From Candidatus Wallbacteria bacterium (GTDB lineage: Bacteria; Muiribacteriota; UBA6191; JACPRK01): a stretch of 14,603 nt of DNA. The notes beneath the pieces are model-generated. The model was given only the letters and a program-made list of their open reading frames with translations, made no database searches and was not told where the DNA came from. Positions 1 to 6,387 of the stretch are shown one piece after another (position 1 is the first letter of the stretch; the number at the start of each line of letters is the position of its first letter). The position numbers and the translations under genes are program-made. The DNA is taken from contig JACQFU010000141.1 in NCBI GenBank assembly GCA_016199905.1, positions 1 through 14,603 on the forward strand, given 5' to 3'.

Positions 1-2
1 CG

Positions 3-3000
3 CCCACGTTCGAGGAGTGCGACCTGGCCCTGTACGACAAGCCGATGCTCCCGTTCCTCACCAGCCGTGGCTGCGTGCGCAAGTGCGCCATGTGTTACGA
101 ACGCATTCTGTGGCCCGGATACCGGCACCGCAGCGTCCCTGCGATCGTTCAGGAGATGCGCGGCCACCTCGAACGGTGGGGCATCCGTCAGTTCTCCTGC
201 AACGATCTTCTCCTCAATGGCAACCTCATTTTCCTGGGACAGCTCTGCGACGCGGTCGCCGAATCCGGTCTCGAGGTCCAGTGGTGGGGAAACGCGGTGG
301 TCCATCGGCTGATGGACCGCGAGCTGTTCCGGAAGATGCGCGACGGAGGCATTTCGGCGCTGGTCTACGGCATCGAATCGGGCTCGCAGAAGATCCTGCG
401 CAAGATGCGCAAAGGGTATCTGGCCGAGGATGCCGATCTCGTCCTGCGCTATGGCAACGAGTTCGGGATAGCCAATGTCATCAATCTGATCGTGGGCTTT
501 CCGGGCGAAACAGCGGAGGACCACCAGGCCTCGCTCGACTTCGTGCGACGAAACCACAAGTCGATCGCGGAGGTCGGGGTCCTGGCAATGTGCTTGATCT
601 ACCCCAACTCGCCGCTCTCCGAGCAGATGGAGTACTACGGCATCGATCCCTCGACGCTGGATTCCTACAACCCCGATACCATCAGCCTCGAATGGAAGGA
701 CCTGGCGGGTCTCGATCTCGCGACTCGCCAGGAGCGCTTCTGGGAGCTCCATCGGTTGCTCCGGGGCTACGGAATCCACGTGGTCGGAGTCGAAGACGAG
801 GAGGAGCTGACGCCCGAGCGAATCTCGCAGTTGGCCGAGAAGCTCGACTGTCCGACGGCCTGGGTCCGCGAGGACGCCATCATCAGGCTGGCTCGCGCCA
901 AGGACCCCGCCCTGGCGCCCGTGATGGAGCGCGCCCTGGCCGACGAATCGTTCCTGGTGTCGGGCCAGGCGTTGATGAACCTGGCGCGTCTGGACCCGAA
1001 CAGGGCCTGGGAGCTGGCGGCCCCAATGGTCTCCCGGGTTGTCGGATACGTGGACTATGCAGCCACCATCGCCGTCGCCACGCGGCTCGACGATCGCACG
1101 ATGGACCTGCTCGAGTACCGGCTGAGCGCCGACAAGTACTCCCGGCATACAGCCGACCTGGCCGGTGCCCTGGCCGAGCATCGGAAGCTCTATGCCGCCT
1201 TCGAGGAGTTCGTCGGGTCGGCGAACGCGGGTCGGCAGGAGGCTCTGGTCGTTGCGATGCGCCACCCGGCCGGATGGGTGCGCCGCCGGTGTCTGCGCTG
1301 GCTCCTGGAGAAGCGGCGCGAGCGGGCGCCCGCGCAAGTCCGCGGCCTGCAAGAGGCGCTCGCCGGCACCGATCGGAGCGTGCGCCGTCTGGCGGCCGAG
1401 ATCTCATGGAAGGCCGAGCTCCCATGCAGTCCGACTGAAATCATCCGCTTACTCCAGGACCCGGACGACGGCCTCCGAGCCTGGGGCACGCTGCTGCTGC
1501 CGGAACCGGTCCCGGGAGTTGAGGAGTCCCACTGGGTCGTTGCCGCCCGGGAGACGCTGGGGAGCCTGTCGGACGGGGTCTGGCCCGAGGGGGAGGGGGC
1601 CGACCTGGAGTATTGGCGGCTGGTGGCCGTCGGGCAGTGGACTCGGGGCCGCGGGAGAGAGCCGTTCGCGTTCTTCTCGCGCGCCCTGCGGGAAGGCTCT
1701 GCCGAGGTGCGGCTCCAGGCCCTCGGTGGCCTGATCGAATCGGGCGACTGGCGCTTCGTTTCCGAGACCATGGACTGCCTGGAGCACGACGATGCCTTCG
1801 TCCGCCGCCGTGCGGCCGAGTACGTCGGGCGGGCCGGTGTGCTCTCGGCCCAGTCGCGGCTGCTGCCGCTGCTGTCTGACCCGGACCTGCTGGTGACGCA
1901 GGAGGCGACGGGCGCGCTGGCGCGGATGCGCAGCCCGATGGTGTGGCGCAACCTCAACCGTTTCGTGCTCGAGACGACCACCGGCGAACTGCCGGACTTC
2001 ATGGCCGAACCCATCGGGGCCTGCATCGACACGTTCAAGCGGATCGGCGCGCTGGAGCCGCTGGCGCGCCGGGGCGACGCGGCCGAGCGGGGCCAGGCTT
2101 GGTCAGGCTTGCCGCCGATGGAGCGCGCGATGTTCCTGGGCATGCTCGAGAGGACTTCGTTAGAGAGCGCCAATCTGGATCTCCTGACGCGCGCCTTGGG
2201 CGACGAGCAGGCGGAGATCCGGTTGGTTGCGGCCGAGATCCTGGAGAATTTGGATGACTCTGCCGCTATTCCCTCGATGATGGGGCTGGTGCACGATCCC
2301 TGGTACGAGTGCCGGATCGTCGCCTGCCGGTTCCTTTCGAAGAAGCGCCACGAGCCTGTGCGGCCGGCGCTCCACTTCCTGACCCAGGACCCGCACCCGG
2401 CCGTGCGCGAGTGGGCGGGGCGAGGCCTGGCCTGGATCGGCAATCCGGAGGATCTGACAGTCCTGCGGGATTTGCTGGAGGACTCGAGCTACGACCGGCT
2501 GACACCCGAAGTGCGAACCGAGCTCGCGCCGTACCGGCTCCTCTTACAGGCGGAGGTGGGGGATGCTGCGGCGATGAGGGAGCTCTGGGACGGCCTGTCG
2601 TCGTCCGGGCGTTTGCACTTTCTAGCCATGCTGCGCACCCCCGCGCTGCGAGCCCGGTTCGTGAACATCGTCAAGCGCGCTCTCCGGAGCGAAGACGCTG
2701 CGGTCCGGCTGGCGGCGCTGTCGGTGCTGGAGGCGATCGACGATCCCGCCACGGTGCCGGCCGTGATGGCCCTGATCCAGGACCCGTGGCACCAATGCCG
2801 GGCCGGTGCCTGCCGCTTCGTGTCGCGCCATCGCCACGCCGCAGCCCGGCCGGCGCTCTATGGCCTGATGCACGACCCTCACGACGGCGTGCGCGAGTGG
2901 GCGGCCCGCGGCCTGGCCCGCTACGCCGATCCGGCCGACCTTCCCGTCTTGCGCCCGCTGCTGGAGGAGCCCGTCTTCGGGGGTCTCTCCCCCGAGATGC

Positions 3001-3095
3001 AATCCGATCTGGCGCCGATGCGCGAACTGCTCGCCGACGCATCGGCCCGCGGTTGGCCCGCCCGGCTGGACTCGAACCAGCTGCCTAGGGATTAG
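3..3095 (+). CDS. B12-binding-type radical SAM protein with C-terminal HEAT repeats (5' end outside window)
   Basis: The frame is open from base 3, so the start and any N-terminal cobalamin-binding domain lie upstream of the window. Near the visible start is a radical SAM cluster motif, GCVRKCAMC (CxxxCxxC, encoded at about 69-95), which should hold a 4Fe-4S cluster for SAM cleavage. It is followed by YGIESGS (about 366-386) and VGFPGET (about 492-512), typical of BchE/MiaB-like radical SAM barrels. From about base 840 onward the protein is a solenoid of HEAT-like helical repeats, with recurring short blocks such as DPHPAVREWAGRGLA. HEAT tails usually bind partner proteins. The substrate cannot be told. 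The last 13 or so residues (from WPARLDSNQ) come from antisense tRNA sequence and are not family sequence. The domain call is firm; the exact reaction is unknown. Confidence 0.85.
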   Translation, partial: PTFEECDLALYDKPMLPFLTSRGCVRKCAMCYERILWPGYRHRSVPAIVQEMRGHLERWGIRQFSCNDLLLNGNLIFLGQLCDAVAESGLEVQWWGNAVVHRLMDRELFRKMRDGGISALVYGIESGSQKILRKMRKGYLAEDADLVLRYGNEFGIANVINLIVGFPGETAEDHQASLDFVRRNHKSIAEVGVLAMCLIYPNSPLSEQMEYYGIDPSTLDSYNPDTISLEWKDLAGLDLATRQERFWELHRLLRGYGIHVVGVEDEEELTPERISQLAEKLDCPTAWVREDAIIRLARAKDPALAPVMERALADESFLVSGQALMNLARLDPNRAWELAAPMVSRVVGYVDYAATIAVATRLDDRTMDLLEYRLSADKYSRHTADLAGALAEHRKLYAAFEEFVGSANAGRQEALVVAMRHPAGWVRRRCLRWLLEKRRERAPAQVRGLQEALAGTDRSVRRLAAEISWKAELPCSPTEIIRLLQDPDDGLRAWGTLLLPEPVPGVEESHWVVAARETLGSLSDGVWPEGEGADLEYWRLVAVGQWTRGRGREPFAFFSRALREGSAEVRLQALGGLIESGDWRFVSETMDCLEHDDAFVRRRAAEYVGRAGVLSAQSRLLPLLSDPDLLVTQEATGALARMRSPMVWRNLNRFVLETTTGELPDFMAEPIGACIDTFKRIGALEPLARRGDAAERGQAWSGLPPMERAMFLGMLERTSLESANLDLLTRALGDEQAEIRLVAAEILENLDDSAAIPSMMGLVHDPWYECRIVACRFLSKKRHEPVRPALHFLTQDPHPAVREWAGRGLAWIGNPEDLTVLRDLLEDSSYDRLTPEVRTELAPYRLLLQAEVGDAAAMRELWDGLSSSGRLHFLAMLRTPALRARFVNIVKRALRSEDAAVRLAALSVLEAIDDPATVPAVMALIQDPWHQCRAGACRFVSRHRHAAARPALYGLMHDPHDGVREWAARGLARYADPADLPVLRPLLEEPVFGGLSPEMQSDLAPMRELLADASARGWPARLDSNQLPRD
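2124..2552 (+). repeat. HEAT module, copy 1 of a 143-residue tandem duplication
   Basis: This in-frame segment aligns without gaps to 2610-3038, offset by 486 bp (162 codons). About half the residues are identical by eye. Shared blocks include the pairs DPWYECRIVACRF/DPWHQCRAGACRF and VREWAGRGLA/VREWAARGLA. It encodes several HEAT helices. Confidence 0.8.
2610..3038 (+). repeat. HEAT module, copy 2 of a 143-residue tandem duplication
   Basis: This is the second copy of the module, 486 bp downstream of the first, with the same ungapped register. It ends at about ELAPM/ELLADA, which is probably the ancestral end of the folded domain. The tRNA-derived tail begins shortly after. Confidence 0.8.
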
Positions 3096-3102
3096 AAATC
3101 CG
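3052..3102. repeat. Displaced 3' part of tRNA-Arg; att-like direct repeat (distal copy)
   Basis: These 51 bases match 5107-5157 at 49 positions, in the same orientation. They cover the encoded CCA, the 3' acceptor strand, the T arm, the variable loop and most of the anticodon arm of tRNA-Arg(UCU). The differences are at 3083 (variable loop) and 3088. The change at 3088 breaks a C-G pair of the anticodon stem, so this copy looks free of selection. No 5' tRNA half adjoins it. This is the expected trace of site-specific integration into a tRNA 3' end. Confidence 0.88.
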
Positions 3103-3426
3103 GAGGCGAAGGGCGGCCGTGGGCACGGAACAACTGTGTTGGTGAGGTGTTTGGGGGATCGCAGATGATGAGCCGGAGTCGCAGAAAGTGGCCGGAAAAA
3201 GCTCTCATCTGCCACCAGCTTCTGGCGGGCCCACGACCTTTTCGTGGAGCGGCTACCTACCATTGCGTCCTCGCCTGTCGAGGAGTGCAAGAGGTTCACT
3301 TGGCCGCAGTGCTGTGGGGGACTCGGCTGCGGGTTGGGCCATGTTGATACCAACACCACGACGTTGGTGTCCAGGACGGCCCTCATCGGGGCTGACTAGC
3401 CAGGTCGGCGTGGGCCTGAGCGACCT
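3096..3426. other. Non-coding left part of the island
   Basis: I see no convincing gene in this stretch apart from the short PIN-domain remnant at 3354-3386 (minus). Open frames here lack recognisable motifs. A perfect 6-bp inverted repeat with a 5-base loop (CCACGA/TCGTGG) lies at 3231-3247. The stretch looks like decayed sequence between the att-like repeat and the retropepsin gene. Confidence 0.5.
3354..3386 (-). pseudogene. Remnant of a PIN-domain (VapC-like) toxin start
   Basis: The minus-strand reading from 3386 starts MRAVLDTNVVV. This is the typical N-terminus of PIN-domain toxins and contains the first metal-binding Asp of the ribonuclease site. After 11 codons the frame continues into sequence with no PIN character and then into the tRNA repeat, so the gene body is gone. 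The start lies 40 bp after the retropepsin stop on the same strand. No antitoxin remnant is evident. The match is short but specific; chance resemblance cannot be excluded. Confidence 0.45.
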
Positions 3427-3819
3427 TCAAGCCAGCTCCAGCCGGATCACGCCCTCCTTCGACCTCACCTCGTAGTTGAACTGGCGAAGGAAGTTGAGGC
3501 CCAGAAGTCCGTCAAGGCCGCAGTCTTCGGGAAGATCATGGGCGTTCACGCGGAAATCGTTGAACTCGAAACCGAGAGCCCAGAGGCGCTTGACTGGCAA
3601 CCAGTAGCCGGGTTCGACACCGAGCGCGGTTGTCACGGTCGTGACCCCTCCGGCGTCGCGAGGGTTGTAGCCGAGACCATCAAGAATGTCGGGCCGGATC
3701 AGAGTGTCGGAGGCTCCCGTATCGAGAGCCATCACGCAGCGCCGATCACCGAGAGGCCCCCAGAGCCGCGTCCAGAGCAGAATGAGATCCTTGGCGGAAT
3801 CGAACCGGGTACTCTTCAA
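3427..3819 (-). CDS. Retropepsin-like aspartic protease, single domain
   Basis: The product is 130 aa, a good size for a single-domain clan AA protease that would act as a dimer. The catalytic loop is DTGAS (Asp33 counted from the TTG start), in the usual hydrophobic context (VMALDTGASDTLI). A second hydrophobic-Gly motif, LDGLLGLNFL, lies at 102-111, as in retropepsins. There is no signal peptide or membrane segment, so it is probably cytoplasmic. The start is TTG, overlapping the stop of the upstream small gene in the four bases TTGA (3816-3819). An AAGGGGAG ribosome-binding site sits in the end of that gene, so translational coupling is likely. Substrate unknown. The fold is confident; proteolytic activity is inferred from the intact DTGA motif. 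Confidence 0.85.
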   Translation of the reverse strand: MKSTRFDSAKDLILLWTRLWGPLGDRRCVMALDTGASDTLIRPDILDGLGYNPRDAGGVTTVTTALGVEPGYWLPVKRLWALGFEFNDFRVNAHDLPEDCGLDGLLGLNFLRQFNYEVRSKEGVIRLELA

Positions 3820-4046
3820 AAGAGAAAGCTCCCCTTGCCGATCTCCCCGGTGAAGAGGATTGCTGCGGACGTGCCTGCGGCAGCGTCCTTCGTATCCTTG
3901 ATTAATTTCTTTTCGCTGGGGTCGTGGCCCAAGACCACGCCGCCAAACACCTCGTTAGTCTCCTCGTCAGCATCCAAGTCTACGAGAATGACCCATTCGT
4001 CTGGATACCGCTGCCTGATCTGATTCCAAGTGATTTTTTCGCTCAT
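3816..4046 (-). CDS. Small acidic partner protein of the retropepsin
   Basis: The product is 76 aa, with ATG at 4046 preceded by a strong GGAGGAG Shine-Dalgarno seven bases or so upstream. It contains YPDEWVILVDLD near the N-terminus and ends with AILFTGEIGKGSFLF. I recall, without a search, similar short proteins with a YPDEWV start and a YTG-type end sitting directly upstream of retropepsin-like genes in cyanobacteria and other bacteria. Its function is not known to me. The four-base overlap with the protease gene implies that the two are made together, perhaps as protease and regulator or substrate. No signal peptide, membrane segment or known catalytic motif is visible. Confidence 0.75.
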   Translation of the reverse strand: MSEKITWNQIRQRYPDEWVILVDLDADEETNEVFGGVVLGHDPSEKKLIKDTKDAAAGTSAAILFTGEIGKGSFLF

Positions 4047-4200
4047 GATTCTCCTCCCGGTTGAAAGATACCACGGCCCTACTGGCCTTCACGGCCCCGC
4101 AACCGAAACGGGAGTCTATCCTGGTGATCATCCAACGCTGGTCCACAGGTTGCTCCCAGCGAGGTAAGGCCAGAGCACGGCTACCAGGCTATCGCTCCTG

Positions 4201-4752
4201 TCAGTCTCGACGGCGCCGTGGTCTCCACCGTCGTAACTCGTTCCGTCGCGAGGTGAGACACCAGATGGCGTCATGGAGCCTTAGGCGGCCCATGTCGCGA
4301 GGCGGGAACTCGCGAAGCTGGATCTCCAGCTCTTTGGCCGCCACCGCGAGTTGCTTTCGCGAGAGATCAAGATCCAGGCCGTAGTACGGGCCGCTCACGA
4401 TCACGGAGCGGCCCCACGGCGGACAGAACTTGTACGCCACGTCGATCCGCATCTTCACCGGATCGGAGGTTCGCGACCGACAGCCGAATCGTAGGTGGAT
4501 CTCGGTGAAATCCACAAGCTGGCGCACGGGACGTTTCATCGACAGGGCACGGAACCAACGGGCGATGGCTGCAACGTCCCAGGTCAGCAGCGCCGAGTCC
4601 ACGGCTGACCACGACCCGTCTGGGTTCTTGGCATCGATCCTGACGATCAGCCAGTTCTTGTCGTACCCATCCTGGAGTTTACCCTTGTCCGGAAACTGGT
4701 ATCCCAAGAGCGTCAGCTCGAAGCGGCTTTCGCTCGCGTCCACGAGGAGCAT
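4201..4752 (-). CDS. WapI-immunity-like family protein
   Basis: The product is 183 aa. Blocks in order are FELTLLGYQFPD (11-22), YDKNWLIVRID (30-40), LLTWDVAAIARWFRAL (55-70), a central beta-rich part, and a C-terminal helix with a LEIQLREFPPR-type end at about 141-152. This order resembles the widespread family annotated as WapI-type immunity proteins, which neutralise contact-dependent toxins. I make that link from memory of the pattern and it is only moderately sure. Residues after FPPR (about 31, Arg-rich, ending RRRRD) look unlike the family and may be read-through after loss of the original stop. The ATG start fits the usual position just before the first beta block, but no good Shine-Dalgarno is seen. 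No matching toxin gene is nearby. Confidence 0.65.
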   Translation of the reverse strand: MLLVDASESRFELTLLGYQFPDKGKLQDGYDKNWLIVRIDAKNPDGSWSAVDSALLTWDVAAIARWFRALSMKRPVRQLVDFTEIHLRFGCRSRTSDPVKMRIDVAYKFCPPWGRSVIVSGPYYGLDLDLSRKQLAVAAKELEIQLREFPPRDMGRLRLHDAIWCLTSRRNELRRWRPRRRRD

Positions 4753-5108
4753 CTGTCGTGCGAGCGGCCAGTTTGCCGGATCGGCGGTCGGGGATCTCGC
4801 TCGCCCGAGTGAGACGAGGATCAGGCGAGAAAGGTGCGCCTGGTGGCCGGTGCAGATCGTTGAGGGTGGGGTGGGAACTCGGAGACCCGACCAAACTCTG
4901 CCGTTCGGTTAGCGGGCATGAGGTTGTCCCCACCTGATCGCCCCGGCGCCGGAAGAGAAGCGCCCTGACTACCAGCGGCTTCCCCGACGTTTCCGGTTAG
5001 TAACTGGTTAGTAAGAACGGGACGAAAACGGAGTTTTTCTGAGACTTTCCCGCTAACGGAACCCTCTCCGCCGAACCCCGCGATCCCGCTCTGCGCCTGG
5101 CTTTATGT
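4753..5108. other. Non-coding stretch between the WapI-like gene and tRNA-Arg
   Basis: I see no gene here. The stretch holds the right arm of the island next to the tRNA. It contains a tandem repeat of GGTTAGTAA at 4995-5003 and 5006-5014, a related CGGTTAGCGGG at 4906-4916, and its near reverse complement CCCGCTAACGG at 5049-5059. Such arrays near an att site may be arm-type recombinase or excisionase sites, which is inference. The promoter of the WapI-like gene should also lie here but is not recognisable. Confidence 0.5.
4995..5014. repeat. Tandem GGTTAGTAA repeat next to the tRNA att site
   Basis: Two copies of GGTTAGTAA are spaced 11 bp start to start, about one helical turn, so a protein could contact both on one face of the DNA. 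Related GGTTAG cores occur at 4907 and, inverted, at 5053. Confidence 0.55.
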
Positions 5109-5185
5109 TGGCCCGCCCGGCTGGACTCGAACCAGCTACCTACGGATTAGAAATCCGTTGCTCTATCCGGATGAGCTACGGGCGG
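5109..5185 (-). tRNA. tRNA-Arg (anticodon UCU)
   Basis: The 77-nt cloverleaf folds perfectly by hand. It has a 7-bp acceptor stem (CCGCCCG/CGGGCGG), D stem GCTC/GAGC with a 9-nt loop, anticodon stem ACGGA/TCCGT, loop TTTCTAA giving anticodon UCU (reads AGA), a 5-nt variable loop, T stem GCTGG/CCAGC with TTCGAGT loop, discriminator G, and encoded CCA. Its 3' part is the integration target that produced the copy at 3052-3102. Confidence 0.97.
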
Positions 5186-5195
5186 GGGCCTTCCA

Positions 5196-5225
5196 AGGAT
5201 ACGCGGCGGACCACGGGTTCGTCAA
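5196..5225 (-). promoter_or_regulatory. Candidate sigma-70 promoter of tRNA-Arg
   Basis: On the minus strand, TTGACG (5220-5225) and TATCCT (5196-5201) are separated by 18 bases, with the tRNA 5' end 10 bases further on. The same TATCCT hexamer occurs in the rpsO promoter. The site lies on the chromosomal side, outside the island, so the tRNA keeps its own promoter. Confidence 0.6.
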
Positions 5226-5284
5226 AGCCGCCGGCATCGCCGCCTCACGGCGTCTCGTGGTTCCCTGTCCCCCGCCAGCCTCGC

Positions 5285-5521
5285 CTACTTCTCGGGCTTG
5301 GTCCGCTCCACCGTTCGGATGACCGAGCGCGGTAAGTCTTTGGGGGGCTCGGGGAACTCCAGGTTCTCCTTCAGCAAACGCGACAGGAACTGGGAGTCCT
5401 TGAAATCCTGCGCGCAATCGTCGCACTCCTGCACGTGCTCCCGAACCACGTCGGCCTCGGCGCCGCTCAGGCGGCCATCGATGTACTGCGAGATCAGGTT
5501 CTGAACAGCGGTGCAGGACAT
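5285..5521 (-). CDS. Zinc-finger anti-sigma factor (ZAS domain)
   Basis: The product is 78 aa. It has Cys3 and then HVQECDDC (His29-x3-Cys33-x2-Cys36), the ZAS signature in which zinc is held by His and Cys residues and the helical domain clamps ECF sigma regions 2 and 4. A weak hydrophilic helical tail follows (residues 41-78). There is no membrane segment, so this is a soluble anti-sigma of the RsrA/ChrR type, suggesting a cytoplasmic, perhaps redox, signal and not envelope proteolysis. It lies downstream of the sigma gene on the same strand, with 179 bp between them. That gap is unusually wide for such a pair and contains a candidate ECF promoter. The GAGG before ATG is a modest ribosome-binding site. 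Confidence 0.88.
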   Translation of the reverse strand: MSCTAVQNLISQYIDGRLSGAEADVVREHVQECDDCAQDFKDSQFLSRLLKENLEFPEPPKDLPRSVIRTVERTKPEK

Positions 5522-5629
5522 GAGAACACCTCGCCGGCCACGACCGGCAAAATCGAATGAAACTCAGCCTCGCCGCCGCCTCCCCAATCGGACCCGACGG
5601 GCCGTTTCTGGTCTGCTCCGACCATGGAA

Positions 5630-5655
5630 TACGTATCTCGCTGGAGCAACGTTCC
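5630..5655 (-). promoter_or_regulatory. Candidate ECF-sigma promoter upstream of the anti-sigma gene
   Basis: On the minus strand, GGAAC (5651-5655), 17 bases, then CGTA (5630-5633). GGAAC/TGAAAC-type -35 and CGTA/CGTC-type -10 elements with 16-17 spacing are typical for many ECF groups. It would start transcription about 100 bases before the anti-sigma ATG, letting the sigma factor raise its own inhibitor. Confidence 0.5.
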
Positions 5656-5700
5656 GTTTTTTTGGCGGTTCCAGCCCACTGCCGGGATTGAAGGTGGCGC

Positions 5701-6306
5701 TCAACGCCGCCGGCGCTCCGGATACGCGCGCGCCAGCGCCTGCTGCAGCACTTGCCGCGCTCTGTTGATGCGCGATTTCACAGTCCCCATCGGGATTCCG
5801 AGAATGTAGGCGATCTCCTCGAGCTTCACTCCGTCCAGGTAGCGCAGCACGATCACGGAACGGTGATCCACCGGCAGACGATAGACCGCCTCCTGGATGA
5901 ACCTCTTCTGAGAAGCCTCATCCGGATTCACCGAGGCAGGCGCCTGGAAGGCGATGTGTCCCTCGGCTACGCCGTCCTTGTTCGCCACGGCATCGAACGA
6001 GATCGTCTGCAATCGACGCTGCCGCGTGTAGTCGACGGCGTGGTTGTGCGCAATCCGCAAGAGCCAGGCGCTGAACGGGTACTTGGGGTTGTACGAGGTC
6101 AGCGAACGGTAGACCTTCGAGAAGACCTCCTGCGTCAGATCCTCCGCATGGTGGTAGTCGTGGACCATGTTGTAGACGTACCGAAAGACGAGGCTCTGGT
6201 ACTTCTCCACGACGAGAGAGAAGTTCTGCGGGTCCTGGAAAATCGGCCGTTGCTCCACCGGCTCGGGAAGCGCTGTCTGTTTCTTGCGGCGTTTCTTGAA
6301 CGGCAT
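5701..6306 (-). CDS. ECF-family RNA polymerase sigma factor (RpoE-like)
   Basis: The product is 201 aa. Region 2 spans about 29-98 and includes YHHAEDLTQEVFSKVYRSL, the core-binding and -10 melting helices, and WLLRIAHNHAVDYTRQRR. Region 4 spans about 136-192 with the helix-turn-helix KLEEIAYILGIPMGTVKSR, which reads the -35. There is no region 3, as expected for group 4 sigma factors. A Lys/Arg-rich N-terminal lead of about 20 residues precedes region 2. The ZAS anti-sigma gene follows on the same strand. The pseudopilin-fusion gene ends 81 bp upstream on the same strand, so read-through transcription is possible. No strong ribosome-binding site precedes the ATG. The linker between regions 2 and 4 (about 99-135) is rather long. 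Confidence 0.95.
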   Translation of the reverse strand: MPFKKRRKKQTALPEPVEQRPIFQDPQNFSLVVEKYQSLVFRYVYNMVHDYHHAEDLTQEVFSKVYRSLTSYNPKYPFSAWLLRIAHNHAVDYTRQRRLQTISFDAVANKDGVAEGHIAFQAPASVNPDEASQKRFIQEAVYRLPVDHRSVIVLRYLDGVKLEEIAYILGIPMGTVKSRINRARQVLQQALARAYPERRRR

Positions 6307-6387
6307 GAGGCGAGCCAGGGACGTCGCGGGGAGGCCCGCGCAAGCCGAGATCCTAACACAGGCGGCAGAGTGACACGGCCGGCAGCG

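Larger units (their letters stand above)
3052..5157. mobile_element. Putative decayed integrative island in tRNA-Arg(UCU)
   Basis: The segment is bounded by direct repeats of the tRNA 3' part, with the island on the 3' side of the intact tRNA, which is the usual geometry for tyrosine-recombinase elements. It is about 2.05 kb. By eye its genes are less GC-rich than the flanks, and they are accessory in type: a WapI-immunity-like protein, a retropepsin pair and a PIN-toxin remnant. I found no recombinase gene or fragment. It is therefore either a remnant or an element moved in trans. The borders are well supported; mobility is inferred. Confidence 0.65.

Noticed and set aside
17..1438. 473-codon plus-strand open frame and other overlapping frames at 1165-2505
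   Set aside because: They overlap the radical SAM/HEAT gene in other frames, are Arg/Pro/Ala-rich and lack domain motifs.
2622..3386. 254-codon minus-strand open frame containing the PIN-like start
   Set aside because: Only the first 11 codons look like a PIN domain. The rest runs through non-coding sequence, the tRNA remnant and the antisense of the HEAT gene, so it is not an intact gene.
5238..5252. CGCCG/CGGCG hairpin downstream of the anti-sigma gene as terminator
   Set aside because: A 5-bp stem without a T-run in GC-rich DNA is not enough to call an intrinsic terminator.
5105..5335. Open frame starting MLARPAGLEPATYGLEI
   Set aside because: This is the translated complement of tRNA-Arg, a common annotation artefact.
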